64,000 bases of DNA from Mesobacterium pallidum (GTDB taxonomy: Bacteria > Pseudomonadota > Alphaproteobacteria > Rhodobacterales > Rhodobacteraceae): NCBI RefSeq assembly GCF_019966535.1, contig NZ_JAIMID010000002.1, positions 372,001 through 436,000 on the forward strand, written 5' to 3'. Position 1 is the stretch's first letter, and the number at the start of each line of letters is the position of its first letter. Of this stretch, positions 43,387 to 52,256 are shown piece by piece. Both the position numbers and the translations under genes were made by a program. Under the pieces are notes generated by a model, which ran no database searches, was not told the DNA's origin, and saw only the letters and a list, made by a program, of their open reading frames with translations.

Positions 43387-44397
43387 TCAGTTCAGCTGCG
43401 CCTGGCATTCGGTGACGTAGCCCTGCACGGCGGCATAGGTCTCGGTCCCCGGCAGGCCCATGCCGTCGAGCTCGGCGATATAGGCGGCGCGGGCGGATTC
43501 GGCGGCCGCGTCCCACTTGGCGCGTTCCTCGGGGCTCAGCTCGATCACGGTCGAGGTCTCGCGCAGCCCCTCCAGCACCTTGGCGCCCGCCTCGTCATAG
43601 CCACGGCCCGCGGTCACGGCCCAGACCATGCCGGAATTGGCGTCCACGGCGGCCTTCGCCTCGGGCGACAGCCCCTCGTACTTGGCCTTGTTCATCGTGG
43701 TGACGAAGGCCAGCGCGTAGAAGCCGAAGACGGTGTGGTATTCGGTCAGCTCGTCCAGGCGGAAGCTTTCGACGCTTTCCCAAGGCAGCATGTAGCCGTC
43801 GATGGCCCCGCGCTGCAGCGCCTCGTAGGTGTTAGGGGCGGGCATGCCGACAGGTTCAGCGCCGAGTTCTTCCAGCAGGTTGCCGACGACCTGAGTCGGG
43901 CGGCGCAGTTTCAGCCCCTTCATGTCGTCGAGGTCATTGACCGGCTTGGAGCCGGTGTGCAGATGCCCCGCGTCATGGGTGTGCACGAACAGAACATGCG
44001 TGTCCGCGTACTCCGCATCCAGCGCGCCGGAATCGTAGAGCATCTGGAAGGCGCAGGAGCCCACGGCGCCCGTGTCGAACAGGCCCGGCAGCTCGACGAT
44101 CTGGCTGAGGGGGAAGCGGCCGGCGGTGTAGCCCGGCACCGTCCAGGCGATGTCGGCGATGCCCATGACCGCGTTGTCATAGCCCGCGACCGCCTTGCCC
44201 AGCGTCTGCGACGGGTAGATCTGCACGTCGAGATCGGTGCCCGCGGCCTCTTCGACCGCCGTGGCCCAGTCTTCAAAGATGGTCTGGTTCTGCCAGCTGG
44301 TCGCCGACATGAAATGCGCATAGCGCAGCGTTTCTGCCTGGGCTGCGCCGGTGGCAAGCGCAAGAACCAGGGCAGAGGTGGCAAGGGGTCGGAACAT
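43387..44397 (-). CDS. dctP: TRAP transporter periplasmic binding protein (DctP type)
   Basis: 336-residue solute receptor with signal peptide (MFRPLATSALVLALATGA, cleavage near AQAETL). It contains the TRAP signature region LDDMKGLKLRRPTQVVGNLL with the ligand-binding Arg, and NTYEALQRGAIDGYMLPWES. First gene of the minus-strand operon dctPQM, GS-like, isomerase; divergent from the IclR gene, which is the likely regulator. Ligand unknown; an aromatic or amine-linked acid is suggested by the downstream genes. Confidence 0.94.
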   Translation of the reverse strand: MFRPLATSALVLALATGAAQAETLRYAHFMSATSWQNQTIFEDWATAVEEAAGTDLDVQIYPSQTLGKAVAGYDNAVMGIADIAWTVPGYTAGRFPLSQIVELPGLFDTGAVGSCAFQMLYDSGALDAEYADTHVLFVHTHDAGHLHTGSKPVNDLDDMKGLKLRRPTQVVGNLLEELGAEPVGMPAPNTYEALQRGAIDGYMLPWESVESFRLDELTEYHTVFGFYALAFVTTMNKAKYEGLSPEAKAAVDANSGMVWAVTAGRGYDEAGAKVLEGLRETSTVIELSPEERAKWDAAAESARAAYIAELDGMGLPGTETYAAVQGYVTECQAQLN

Positions 44398-44607
44398 GGG
44401 GACGGGACTCCGCTGTTGGCGGCGAAAGGCGGTGGAGGAGCACCGACCAGTCGCTCAGGTTTCATTATGATCGATAATATACCGCATGGTAAATACATGT
44501 TCCGAGAGTCAAGACAGGTAACGCTTGCCGCAGGGGCTTTTCACCGGCATTACAACCACCAAGACAGGTGCCTGCCGGATTAATGGGCGCCGCAGGAGGA
44601 GCGCAAC

Positions 44608-45372
44608 GTGCAGCCGGACATCCCGACCAAGGACATTTCCCTGACCTTCATGAAGGGCATGTCGGTGCTGCGGGCCTTTGACGACGCGCACAGCCACCTG
44701 ACCCTGGCCGAGATCGCGCGCCTGACGGGGATCGAACGCGCGGCGGTGCGGCGGCTGGTGCTGACGCTGGTGCACCTCGGCTATGTCCACAAGGACGAGA
44801 ACCGCTATTCGCTGACCCCGCGCGTGCTGGTGCTGGGCAGCGGGTTCTTGCGCGGCAACCAGTTCGGTCGCCGGGTGCAGCCGCTGATGGAGCTTTGCGC
44901 GCGCGAGCTGGGCTACAGCGTCGGGCTGACCATGCGCGACGGCAATGCGGCGGTCTACGTGGCGCAATCGACGCAACAGAACGCGCGCTACACCTTCGGC
45001 TTCACGGTCGGCAGCCGCTTGCCGCTGCTGGCGACCGCCATCGGGCGCATGCTGCTGGCCTGGGGCGACGACGCCTGGGCCGAGGAGATGATCGCCACCC
45101 TGCCGGTCGAGCGCTTTACCCCCGAGACGCTGACCGACCGTACCCTTATCGCCGACGCGGTCCGGCGCATCCGCGACACGGGCGTGTCCATCGTCGAGGG
45201 CGAGTTCGAGGCCGGCGCGGTCGGCATCGCCGTGCCCATCGGCGCGCTCGGCCGGGCCGAGGCGGCGCTGGGGCTCTCGGAACCGATGACTGTCGTGCCA
45301 CCGTCAGAGTATCCGCGCCTCACCGGCATCCTGCAACGCCACGTCCCCGAGATCGCGGCCGCCCTGCGTTAA
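44608..45372 (+). CDS. IclR-family transcriptional regulator
   Basis: 254-residue IclR regulator that starts with GTG (AGGAGGA 7 bases upstream). N-terminal winged helix-turn-helix: LTLAEIARLTGIERAAVRRL. C-terminal effector domain: FTVGSRLPLLATAIGRMLLA and GVSIVEGEFEAGAVGIAVPI. This class (PcaR/PobR-like) usually controls aromatic acid catabolism. It is divergent from dctP with an AT-rich 210-base region that contains a short palindrome TACC-GCAT-GGTA, a possible site. Its stop overlaps the stop of the convergent LysR gene (TTAA). Confidence 0.92.
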   Translation: MQPDIPTKDISLTFMKGMSVLRAFDDAHSHLTLAEIARLTGIERAAVRRLVLTLVHLGYVHKDENRYSLTPRVLVLGSGFLRGNQFGRRVQPLMELCARELGYSVGLTMRDGNAAVYVAQSTQQNARYTFGFTVGSRLPLLATAIGRMLLAWGDDAWAEEMIATLPVERFTPETLTDRTLIADAVRRIRDTGVSIVEGEFEAGAVGIAVPIGALGRAEAALGLSEPMTVVPPSEYPRLTGILQRHVPEIAAALR

Positions 45373-46280
45373 CCTTCGGGGTCGCGGTCCGACCCCACCG
45401 GCCCCGCGTCCCGCGCCATCTCGAGGAAGGCCGCCGCCGCCGGCGACAGGTCATGACGCGCGCGGGCGTAGGACAGGAACCGCCGCCGGCTGGCCGGCCC
45501 TTCCAGCGGCAGGAAGCGCACCCCGAAGGCGTCTGCAAAAAGGCTCGCATAGGCAGGCGCGACGGTCACGTAAGTCCCCCGCCCGATCATCGCCATGGCG
45601 CTCATCAGCCCCAGCACGCGCATGTCCTGCGGCCGCGCGCTTTCGGGCGATCCCAGTAGGACGCGGTGCAGCATGGCGGTGTATTCGTCCGAGTAGTTGA
45701 TCCACTGCATCTGCCGCAGATCGCGCGCCGAATGGGCCTGGCCGACCTCGGCCGCCGCGCTGGCCGGGACCACCAATTGCATCGGCACGGTCCAGAGGAA
45801 ATCGGCCGAGACCCCGCTGGCGATGGGGCGTTCGGGGCCGATCCCGATCTCGACCTCTCCCTGCGCCACCGCATCCGTCACCGTGTCGCCCGCCGCCTCG
45901 AGCACGCTGACCTGCACCTCCGGGTAGGCGGCACGAAACCGGGTCAGCACATCGGGCAGCCAGCAGGTACCCAGCAGCTGCGGCACCGCGATCCGCAACT
46001 GCCCGCGCTGGAGCGACCGCAGGTCGGCCGCCGCATCCGCGATATTGTCCACGTCCGCCAGTACGCGCGCCGCCGTGGGCCGGATCGAGGCGCCGAACTC
46101 GGTCAGCGTCGCCCCCCGGCCCGACCGGACGAAAAGCGGAAGGCGCAGATCCTCCTCCATCTGCCGCACCAGCATGCTGACCGCCGATTGGGTCAGGTTC
46201 ATGCGCTCGGCGGCGCCGGTGAAACTTTCGGCCTCGGCCACGGCGAGGAAGGCGCGCAGCTGGCGCAGGGACAGGGGCAT
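45369..46280 (-). CDS. LysR-family transcriptional regulator
   Basis: 303-residue LysR protein: LRAFLAVAEAESFTGAAERM and LTQSAVSMLVRQMEEDL form the DNA-binding domain, followed by the effector domain (LRIAVPQLLGTCWLPDVLTR). It is divergent from the FAD oxidoreductase gene with a 99-base AT-rich gap holding the palindrome CAAAAT-C-ATTTTG. It probably controls the oxidase, tctCBA, and perhaps the hyuAB genes. GTTTCCTTATG-side ribosome signal is weak; the ATG at 46280 fits the family N-terminus MPLSLRQLRAFL. Confidence 0.92.
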   Translation of the reverse strand: MPLSLRQLRAFLAVAEAESFTGAAERMNLTQSAVSMLVRQMEEDLRLPLFVRSGRGATLTEFGASIRPTAARVLADVDNIADAAADLRSLQRGQLRIAVPQLLGTCWLPDVLTRFRAAYPEVQVSVLEAAGDTVTDAVAQGEVEIGIGPERPIASGVSADFLWTVPMQLVVPASAAAEVGQAHSARDLRQMQWINYSDEYTAMLHRVLLGSPESARPQDMRVLGLMSAMAMIGRGTYVTVAPAYASLFADAFGVRFLPLEGPASRRRFLSYARARHDLSPAAAAFLEMARDAGPVGSDRDPEG

Positions 46281-46300
46281 AAGGTTTCCTGATGGATTTG

Positions 46301-46313
46301 CAAAATCATTTTG
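46301..46313. promoter_or_regulatory. Palindrome in the LysR/oxidase divergent region
   Basis: CAAAAT-C-ATTTTG, perfect 6+1+6 inverted repeat in the only AT-rich stretch between the two divergent genes; candidate LysR site overlapping both promoters. Confidence 0.45.
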
Positions 46314-46379
46314 TTTGTATTGTGGATTCTTCACAACAACAATCGGGGCAAGACCAGCGAACAGGAAAGAACGACCCAT

Positions 46380-47633
46380 ATGCGGATCGGGATCATCGGA
46401 ACCGGCATCGTCGGTGTCGCCACCGCCGGGTGGCTGCAACGGGACGGGCACGAGGTCGTCTTCCTCGACCCGCGCGAGGCCGGCGAGGCCTGTTCGTTTG
46501 GCAATGCCGGGTCGATCTCGCCCAGTGCCGTCCTGCCCGTGGCGATGCCGGGGATGTGGAAGAGGGTGCCGAAATGGCTGCTTGATCCCGATGGTCCGCT
46601 GGTGATCCGCAGCCATTACCTGCCCGTGGTGCTGCCCTGGCTCATGCGGTTCCTGCGCCATTCGTCGGAGGCCGAGGTGACGCGGATCGCGTCGGCTATG
46701 CGCGGGCTGCTGGCCCCGGTCTTCGACGCCTACACGCCGCTGTTGCAACGCGCCGGCGCCATGTCGATGGTGCGCCGCAACGGCTGTCTTTACGTCTACT
46801 CCACCCGCGAGATGGCGCAGAAATGGTCCTGGGGCGCCAACCTGCGCCGCGGCCTCGGGGTCGAGATGCAGGAGCTGGACGCCGAGGCGCTGTTCGAGCT
46901 GGAGCCCGACCTGCGCGGGTCCTTCGGCTTCGGGCAATACGCGCCCGACAACGGCTCGACCCCCGACCCCTCGGCGCTGGTCAAGGCGCTCTATGACCAG
47001 GCGGTCACTGACGGCGCGTCGCATCTGCGCGAAGAGGTGGCCGGGTTCGACATCACCGGCGGCAGCGTCCGCGCGGTGCGGCTTGCCTCGGGCGAGGCGG
47101 TGGAGCTGGACGCCGTGGTGATCGCCGCCGGCGCCTGGTCGGCGCGGCTGAGCGGCCAGCTGGGCGCGAAGGTGCCGCTGGAAAGCCAGCGCGGCTATCA
47201 TGTGACGGTCGAGGGGCCGGGCATCCACCTCAATCGCAACGTGATGGCGGTCGAGCAGAACATCATGGTCAACCCGATGGCCATGGGCCTGCGCCTGGCC
47301 GGCACGGTGGAACTGGCGGGGCTGAAAGCTGCGCCGAACTATGGCCGGGCCGACTCGCTCCTGCGCGTGGGCCAGGAGATGTTCCCCAGCATGCGCACCG
47401 AGCGTCATACCAAGTGGATGGGTCACCGCCCTTGCATGCCCGATTCCATGCCCGTGATCGGCGCGGCGCCGAAGGTCGACAACGCCTGGCTGGGGTTCGG
47501 CCATGGCCACGTCGGCATGTGCGGCGGCGCCACCACGGGGCGCGAGATCGCCAACCTGGTCGCGGGCCGCGCGCCCGAGATCGACCTTGCGCCCTTTGCC
47601 CCGACCCGCTTCAAACAAGGGCTCTTCGCATGA
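46380..47633 (+). CDS. DadA-like FAD-dependent amino-acid oxidoreductase
   Basis: 417-residue flavoprotein of the DAO superfamily. The FAD motif GIIGTGIVGVATAGWLQRDG opens the protein. CSFGNAGSISPSAVLPVAMP is the DadA-type second segment, and the C-terminal HRPCMPDSMPVIGAAPKVDN with GFGHGHVGMCGG matches D-amino-acid dehydrogenases. It would oxidise a D-amino or N-substituted amino acid to a keto acid. The start at 46380 (MRIGIIG) is the family start; the open frame upstream runs into the promoter region. It is followed by tctC after 69 bases. Confidence 0.9.
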   Translation: MRIGIIGTGIVGVATAGWLQRDGHEVVFLDPREAGEACSFGNAGSISPSAVLPVAMPGMWKRVPKWLLDPDGPLVIRSHYLPVVLPWLMRFLRHSSEAEVTRIASAMRGLLAPVFDAYTPLLQRAGAMSMVRRNGCLYVYSTREMAQKWSWGANLRRGLGVEMQELDAEALFELEPDLRGSFGFGQYAPDNGSTPDPSALVKALYDQAVTDGASHLREEVAGFDITGGSVRAVRLASGEAVELDAVVIAAGAWSARLSGQLGAKVPLESQRGYHVTVEGPGIHLNRNVMAVEQNIMVNPMAMGLRLAGTVELAGLKAAPNYGRADSLLRVGQEMFPSMRTERHTKWMGHRPCMPDSMPVIGAAPKVDNAWLGFGHGHVGMCGGATTGREIANLVAGRAPEIDLAPFAPTRFKQGLFA

Positions 47634-47702
47634 GCCCCGCCCATAACCAGAAGAGGCCCGCCAAACGGGCCGCCCCCAACCCGACAGAGACGAGGTAACA
47701 TC

Positions 47703-48674
47703 ATGTTCAGACGTTCTTTCCTGGCCGCCAGCGCGGCCGCCCTTGCCGCTGCACTGGCCAGCCCCCTGGCCGCGCAAAGCTACCCCGAGGGGCCGATCAC
47801 CATCGTCGTCCCCTTCCCGCCGGGCGGCTCGACCGACCTGCTGGCGCGCAAGCTGGGCGAATCGATCTCGGCCCAGCTCGGCCAGCCCGTGGTGGTCGAG
47901 AACCGCGGCGGCGCCGGCGGCACGGTCGGCGCCAACTACGTCGCCAAGTCCGATGCCGATGGCTACACGCTGCTGATGGGCGTCACCGGCTCGAACGCCA
48001 TCTCGGCCGCGCTGCGTGACGACCTGCCCTACAACCCGGTCACCGATTTCGACCCGGTCAGCATCGTCATCTCGTCGCCGCTGGCGCTGGTGGTGAATGC
48101 CGAAAGCGACTTCACCTCGGTCCAGGACGTGCTCGACTACGCCGCCGCTAATCCCGAGACCTTCACCCATGGCACGCCGGGCGTCGGCACCTCGATGCAC
48201 ATGGCGGGCGAGCTCTTCGGCCTCGAATCCGAGACCAAGCTGCTGCACGTCCCCTACACCGGCAGCGCCGCGGCCCTGCAGGACCTGCTGGGCGGACGGA
48301 TCGACGCCATGTTCGGCGATATCCTCGTGACCTCGGAATACATCGCCTCGGGCCGGCTGAAGGCGCTGGGCGTGACCGGCACGCAGGAACACTTCCTGCT
48401 CGAGGGCGTGCCGACCATCGCCGAGGCGGGCCTTGACGGCTACGCGGCCTTCTCCTGGCAGGGCCTCTTCGCCCCCGCCGGCACCCCGCCCGAGGCGCTG
48501 GACGCGCTGTACGGCGCCGTCTCCGAGGCGCTGGGCGGCGAAGAGATGCAGGCCATCTTCCGCGAACGCGGCTTCCTGGTCGAAGGCATGACGCCGACCG
48601 ACTCGAAGGCCTTCATCGCCAGCGAGGTCGAGAAATGGACCGAAGTGGTGAATGCGGCCGGCCTCAAGCAGTGA
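47703..48674 (+). CDS. tctC: TctC-type periplasmic substrate-binding protein (second set)
   Basis: 323-residue TTT solute receptor with signal peptide (MFRRSFLAASAAALAAALAS, cleavage near LAAQS). Family motifs: ITIVVPFPPGGSTDLLARKL, VVVENRGGAGGTVGA, FTHGTPGVGTSMHMAGELF. It is followed by tctB and tctA on the same strand, so this set is contiguous, unlike the one at the left end. The upstream oxidase and convergent hydantoinase genes suggest an amino-acid-like or ring-opened ureide ligand. Confidence 0.94.
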   Translation: MFRRSFLAASAAALAAALASPLAAQSYPEGPITIVVPFPPGGSTDLLARKLGESISAQLGQPVVVENRGGAGGTVGANYVAKSDADGYTLLMGVTGSNAISAALRDDLPYNPVTDFDPVSIVISSPLALVVNAESDFTSVQDVLDYAAANPETFTHGTPGVGTSMHMAGELFGLESETKLLHVPYTGSAAALQDLLGGRIDAMFGDILVTSEYIASGRLKALGVTGTQEHFLLEGVPTIAEAGLDGYAAFSWQGLFAPAGTPPEALDALYGAVSEALGGEEMQAIFRERGFLVEGMTPTDSKAFIASEVEKWTEVVNAAGLKQ

Positions 48675-48733
48675 TAGCATGACCGGGGCGGCGCCTGCCC
48701 GCCGCCCCCAAGACCCCGTTCAGGACGCATCCC

Positions 48734-49180
48734 TTGGCCCGATCCCCCGCGACTTCGCTGCTGCCCGGCATCACGATCATCCTTGCCGGCGCGGCCATCG
48801 GCGCAGGCGCGCTGACCTACCCGCTTGGGTCGGTCTTTCGCCCCGGGCCGGGGTTCTTTCCCCTCGGCCTCGCGGGCCTTCTGATGGCCACCGGCCTGGG
48901 CGTCGTGATCGAGGCGCGGGGCAGCGATGCCGCGCCGCCCGAGCCCTTTGCCTGGGGCGCGCTGGCAGGGGTCGTGCTGAGCATCCTCGCCTTCGGCCTC
49001 ACGGTCGAACATATCGGCTACATCCCCGCCACGTTGCTCCTTTTTGCCATCTGCGCGGTGTTCGAGCGCTTCCGTGACTGGAAGCGGCTGGCGCTGACGG
49101 CGGCGATCATCTCGGCCCTCGGCACGGCCGTGTTCCTCTGGGGCCTGGGCCTTCCGCTCGCGGCCTTCGGAGGCGCGTGA
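48734..49180 (+). CDS. tctB: TctB-type small permease (second set)
   Basis: 148-residue small TTT membrane protein with four helices and the family motif RPGPGFFPLGLAG. The start is a TTG at 48734 with AGGA 8 bases upstream; no in-frame ATG precedes it. Its stop shares one base with the tctA ATG (TGATG). Confidence 0.88.
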   Translation: MARSPATSLLPGITIILAGAAIGAGALTYPLGSVFRPGPGFFPLGLAGLLMATGLGVVIEARGSDAAPPEPFAWGALAGVVLSILAFGLTVEHIGYIPATLLLFAICAVFERFRDWKRLALTAAIISALGTAVFLWGLGLPLAAFGGA

Positions 49181-50700
49181 TGGACCTACTCGCGGGCTTC
49201 CAGACCGGCCTTGCCACGGCGCTGACCTGGCATACGCTGATGTATTGCTTCATCGGTGTCACGATCGGCACCTTCGTCGGCGTGCTGCCGGGGATCGGCG
49301 CGCTGGCCGCGATCTCGCTGGCACTGCCGCTGACCTATTACCTCGACCCTACGGACGCGCTGATCATGCTCGCCGGCATATTCTACGGCGCACAATACGG
49401 CGGCTCGACCGCGTCGATCCTGCTGAACCTGCCGGGCACCGCGACCGCCGCCATCACCTGCCTCGACGGCTACCCGATGGCGCAGCAGGGCAAGGCACCG
49501 TTGGCCATATTTGTCACCGCGATCAACAGCTTCGTCGGCTCGTCAATCGCTATCATCCTGGTCATGGGCTTCGCCCCGGCCATCGCGGAATTCGCGCTGG
49601 AATTCGGCGCGCCCGAGTATTTCTCGGTCATGCTGCTGGGCCTTGTCGCGGCCTCGACCCTGACCATCGGCTCGCCCTTCAAGGCGCTGTCCATGGTGGT
49701 CTTCGGCCTGCTGCTGGGCATGGTCGGCACGGATGTGAACACCGGCCAGTTCCGCTATACCTTTGGTCTTTTCGAGCTGGCGGACGGGTTCAGCATCGTC
49801 GCCGTGGCCATGGGCCTTTTCGGCGTGGCCGAGATCATCTCGAACATCGGGCAGCCGCAATCGGTGATCCGGGACGTGGGCCGCATCCGCATGGCCGACA
49901 TGCTGCCGACCCGGGCGGAATGGCGGCAGATCGTGCGCCCCACCCTGCGCGGCGCCGGCATCGGGTCCTTCGTCGGTGCGCTGCCGGGGACCGGGCCGGG
50001 CATCGCCTCGCTCATGGCTTACGCGACCGAGAAACGGATTTCGAAGACGCCCGAACGTTTCGGCCACGGCGCGCTGGAAGGGATCTCTGCCCCCGAGGCC
50101 GCAAACAACGCCAGCGTGCAATCGGCCTTCATCCCCATGCTCAGCCTCGGCATTCCGGGCGACGCGGTGGTGGCGGTGCTGATGGGCGCGATGATCCTGC
50201 ACGGGATCACCCCGGGGCCCAACCTCATCAATTCCGAGCCGCAGATGTTCTGGGGCCTGATCATGAGCTTCTGGATCGGCAACCTGATGCTGCTGGTGCT
50301 GAACATCCCGCTGATCGGTATGTGGGTCAAGCTGCTGAGCCTGCCTTACAACTTGCTCTACCCCGCGATCCTGGTCTTTGTCTGCGTCGGGGTCTATTCG
50401 GCCGACAACAACGTCTTCGATATCTTCGTGGTGCTGGGCTTCGGCGTGCTGGGCACGCTGATGCGGCGCTATGGCTTCCCGGCGACGCCGGTGCTGCTGG
50501 GCTTCATCCTCGGGCCCTTGCTCGAGGAACATTTCCGGCGCGCCATGCTCTTGTCGCGCGGGGATGCGACGGTGTTCTTCACCAACCCGATCAGCGCGGT
50601 GTTCATGGGACTGAGCGTCCTGTTCCTGGCCTCGGTCTTCCTGCCCGGCCTGCGGGCGCGTCTGCTGCGCCAGAAACCCGGCGCCGTGGCCGAGGATTAG
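49180..50700 (+). CDS. tctA: TctA-type large permease (second set)
   Basis: 506-residue large TTT membrane protein. Two-fold motif: VGVLPGIGALAAISLALPL near residue 37 and GALPGTGPGIASLMAYATEK near residue 268; YGGSTASILLNLPGTATAAI is also typical. GGAGG lies 6 bases before the ATG at 49180; a GTG 3 bases earlier is possible. Full length, so it shows what the truncated copy at the left edge lacks. Its stop overlaps the stop of the convergent hyuB gene (TTAG). Confidence 0.95.
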   Translation: MDLLAGFQTGLATALTWHTLMYCFIGVTIGTFVGVLPGIGALAAISLALPLTYYLDPTDALIMLAGIFYGAQYGGSTASILLNLPGTATAAITCLDGYPMAQQGKAPLAIFVTAINSFVGSSIAIILVMGFAPAIAEFALEFGAPEYFSVMLLGLVAASTLTIGSPFKALSMVVFGLLLGMVGTDVNTGQFRYTFGLFELADGFSIVAVAMGLFGVAEIISNIGQPQSVIRDVGRIRMADMLPTRAEWRQIVRPTLRGAGIGSFVGALPGTGPGIASLMAYATEKRISKTPERFGHGALEGISAPEAANNASVQSAFIPMLSLGIPGDAVVAVLMGAMILHGITPGPNLINSEPQMFWGLIMSFWIGNLMLLVLNIPLIGMWVKLLSLPYNLLYPAILVFVCVGVYSADNNVFDIFVVLGFGVLGTLMRRYGFPATPVLLGFILGPLLEEHFRRAMLLSRGDATVFFTNPISAVFMGLSVLFLASVFLPGLRARLLRQKPGAVAED

Positions 50701-52256
50701 GGCGCCCCAAAGCCGGCCCCGCCCGAACTTTCCACCACCACCCGGTCGCCTTTGTTCAGCGTGATGGCCGAGCGCGCGGTCAGCTCTTCGCGCGCGCCAT
50801 CCGCCCGCAGGACCGTGACGGCCGAGCCCTTCGGCGCGCCGCCGCCATGGGCGCCCTGCGCCACGCGGGCGAACCGTTCGCCTCGGATCGAGGCGGCGAT
50901 GCCATCGGCCAGCGCCTCGTATGTCCGCCGCACCCCGTCGCCGCCCTTGAACCGCCCGGACCCGCCCGAGCCGCGCCGCACTTCGGCCGACACCAGCCGC
51001 ATGGGCACCGACGCCTCGAGCGCCTCGGCCGAGATGTTCATGGCGTTGCCCACGTCGGTCGAGATCGCGGGCGCACCGTCCGCGTCAGGCCCGCCGCCCG
51101 CACCGCCGGCGACGATCTCGGTCGACAGGAAGCGCTGGCCAGTGGCGTCGGTGCCGGAAAAGGCGATGACAAAGGACATGCCCGAGTTCGGCGCCGGCAT
51201 CCGCGCGCCATCGGCCTGGGACAGGGCCTGCAAGAGGGCCGAGGTGATGCAGCGCACCATGTTCATCCGCGCATTGACAGCGGCCGGGGGCGATGCGTTG
51301 ACCACGCTCGCTTCGGGCAGGCGCAGCTCGAGGCAGCGCAGCACGCCGCCGTTGCGCAAGGCGTCGTCGTCCAGCAGGGTCAGCAACCCGTAGAAGCTGG
51401 CTGAAAGGGGCCCGGAGCGGACGCAGTTCACTGGTGCGGCCACCTGGCGTGAGGAGCCGTGGAAGTCGGCGATCATGCCGCCGTCCTGGAACTTTACCGC
51501 GACCTCGGCCGCGCAGGGGCCAAGCCCCGGTACAGGGTCGAGCGCATCGGCGCCATGGAACGGGCCAGCGGGCAGGCCCGCAAGCCGCGCGCGGGTCTCG
51601 GCCTCGGCCCTGGCGAGCATGGCGTTGCAGGCGGACACGAACCCGGCGGCGCCCCGCTCGTCCGCCAGCCGGGCCACGCCCGAGGCGGCGCGGAACCCCG
51701 CCGCCAGCTGCGTCTCTAGATCCCCGGTCACCACGTCCGGCACCCGCGACGACGCCCGGATCAGCCGCAGGATCGCCGGATCGAAGGCGCCGTCCCGCCC
51801 CGCAAGGATCGGCGGCAGGCGCAGCCCCTCGTGGAAGATCTCGGTCGCATCGGGCGGGACCGATCCCGCGCGGGTGCTGCCGATGTCCTGGTGGTGCAAG
51901 AGGCTGGCCGACAGGGCGACCAGCGTGTCGCCGGCAAAGATCGGCTGCACAACCGCGATGTCGGGCAGGTGCGTGCCGCCGGAAAAGGGGTCGTTGGTGA
52001 GGTAGATGTCGCCCGGCTGCATCCCCTCTGCCGGGTAGGCCTCGAGGATCGCACCGACCGAACCGGGCAGCGCGCCCAGCAACAGCGGGATCGCCTCGGC
52101 CAGAGCCAGGACCTCTCCGGCCGACGAGAAGAGCGCGCAGGAGGCATCTGCCCCCTCGCGCACCACCGGCGAGACGGCGCAGCGCAGCAAGGTCTGCTGC
52201 ATGGTCTCGGCCAGCCCGTCTAGCCGCAGTTGCAGGATCTTCAGATCATCGCTCAT
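50697..52256 (-). CDS. hyuB: Hydantoinase B / oxoprolinase family subunit
   Basis: 519-residue HyuB-type subunit. Family segments are EVLALAEAIPLLLGALPGSV, GDIYLTNDPFSGGTHLPDIA, CVRSGPLSASFYGLLTLL and the C-terminal GGDGVRRTYEAL, GGGAPKGSA. With HyuA it opens N-carbamyl or 5-oxo ring amides (N-methylhydantoin, 5-oxoproline or related) using ATP. It overlaps hyuA by 4 bases. The precise substrate is not predictable within this family. Confidence 0.93.
   Translation of the reverse strand: MSDDLKILQLRLDGLAETMQQTLLRCAVSPVVREGADASCALFSSAGEVLALAEAIPLLLGALPGSVGAILEAYPAEGMQPGDIYLTNDPFSGGTHLPDIAVVQPIFAGDTLVALSASLLHHQDIGSTRAGSVPPDATEIFHEGLRLPPILAGRDGAFDPAILRLIRASSRVPDVVTGDLETQLAAGFRAASGVARLADERGAAGFVSACNAMLARAEAETRARLAGLPAGPFHGADALDPVPGLGPCAAEVAVKFQDGGMIADFHGSSRQVAAPVNCVRSGPLSASFYGLLTLLDDDALRNGGVLRCLELRLPEASVVNASPPAAVNARMNMVRCITSALLQALSQADGARMPAPNSGMSFVIAFSGTDATGQRFLSTEIVAGGAGGGPDADGAPAISTDVGNAMNISAEALEASVPMRLVSAEVRRGSGGSGRFKGGDGVRRTYEALADGIAASIRGERFARVAQGAHGGGAPKGSAVTVLRADGAREELTARSAITLNKGDRVVVESSGGAGFGAP

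Noticed and set aside
47655..47671. Hairpin GGCCCG/CGGGCC between the oxidase and tctC as a terminator
   Set aside because: Short stem without a T-run, inside a likely operon; possibly an attenuator, not called.
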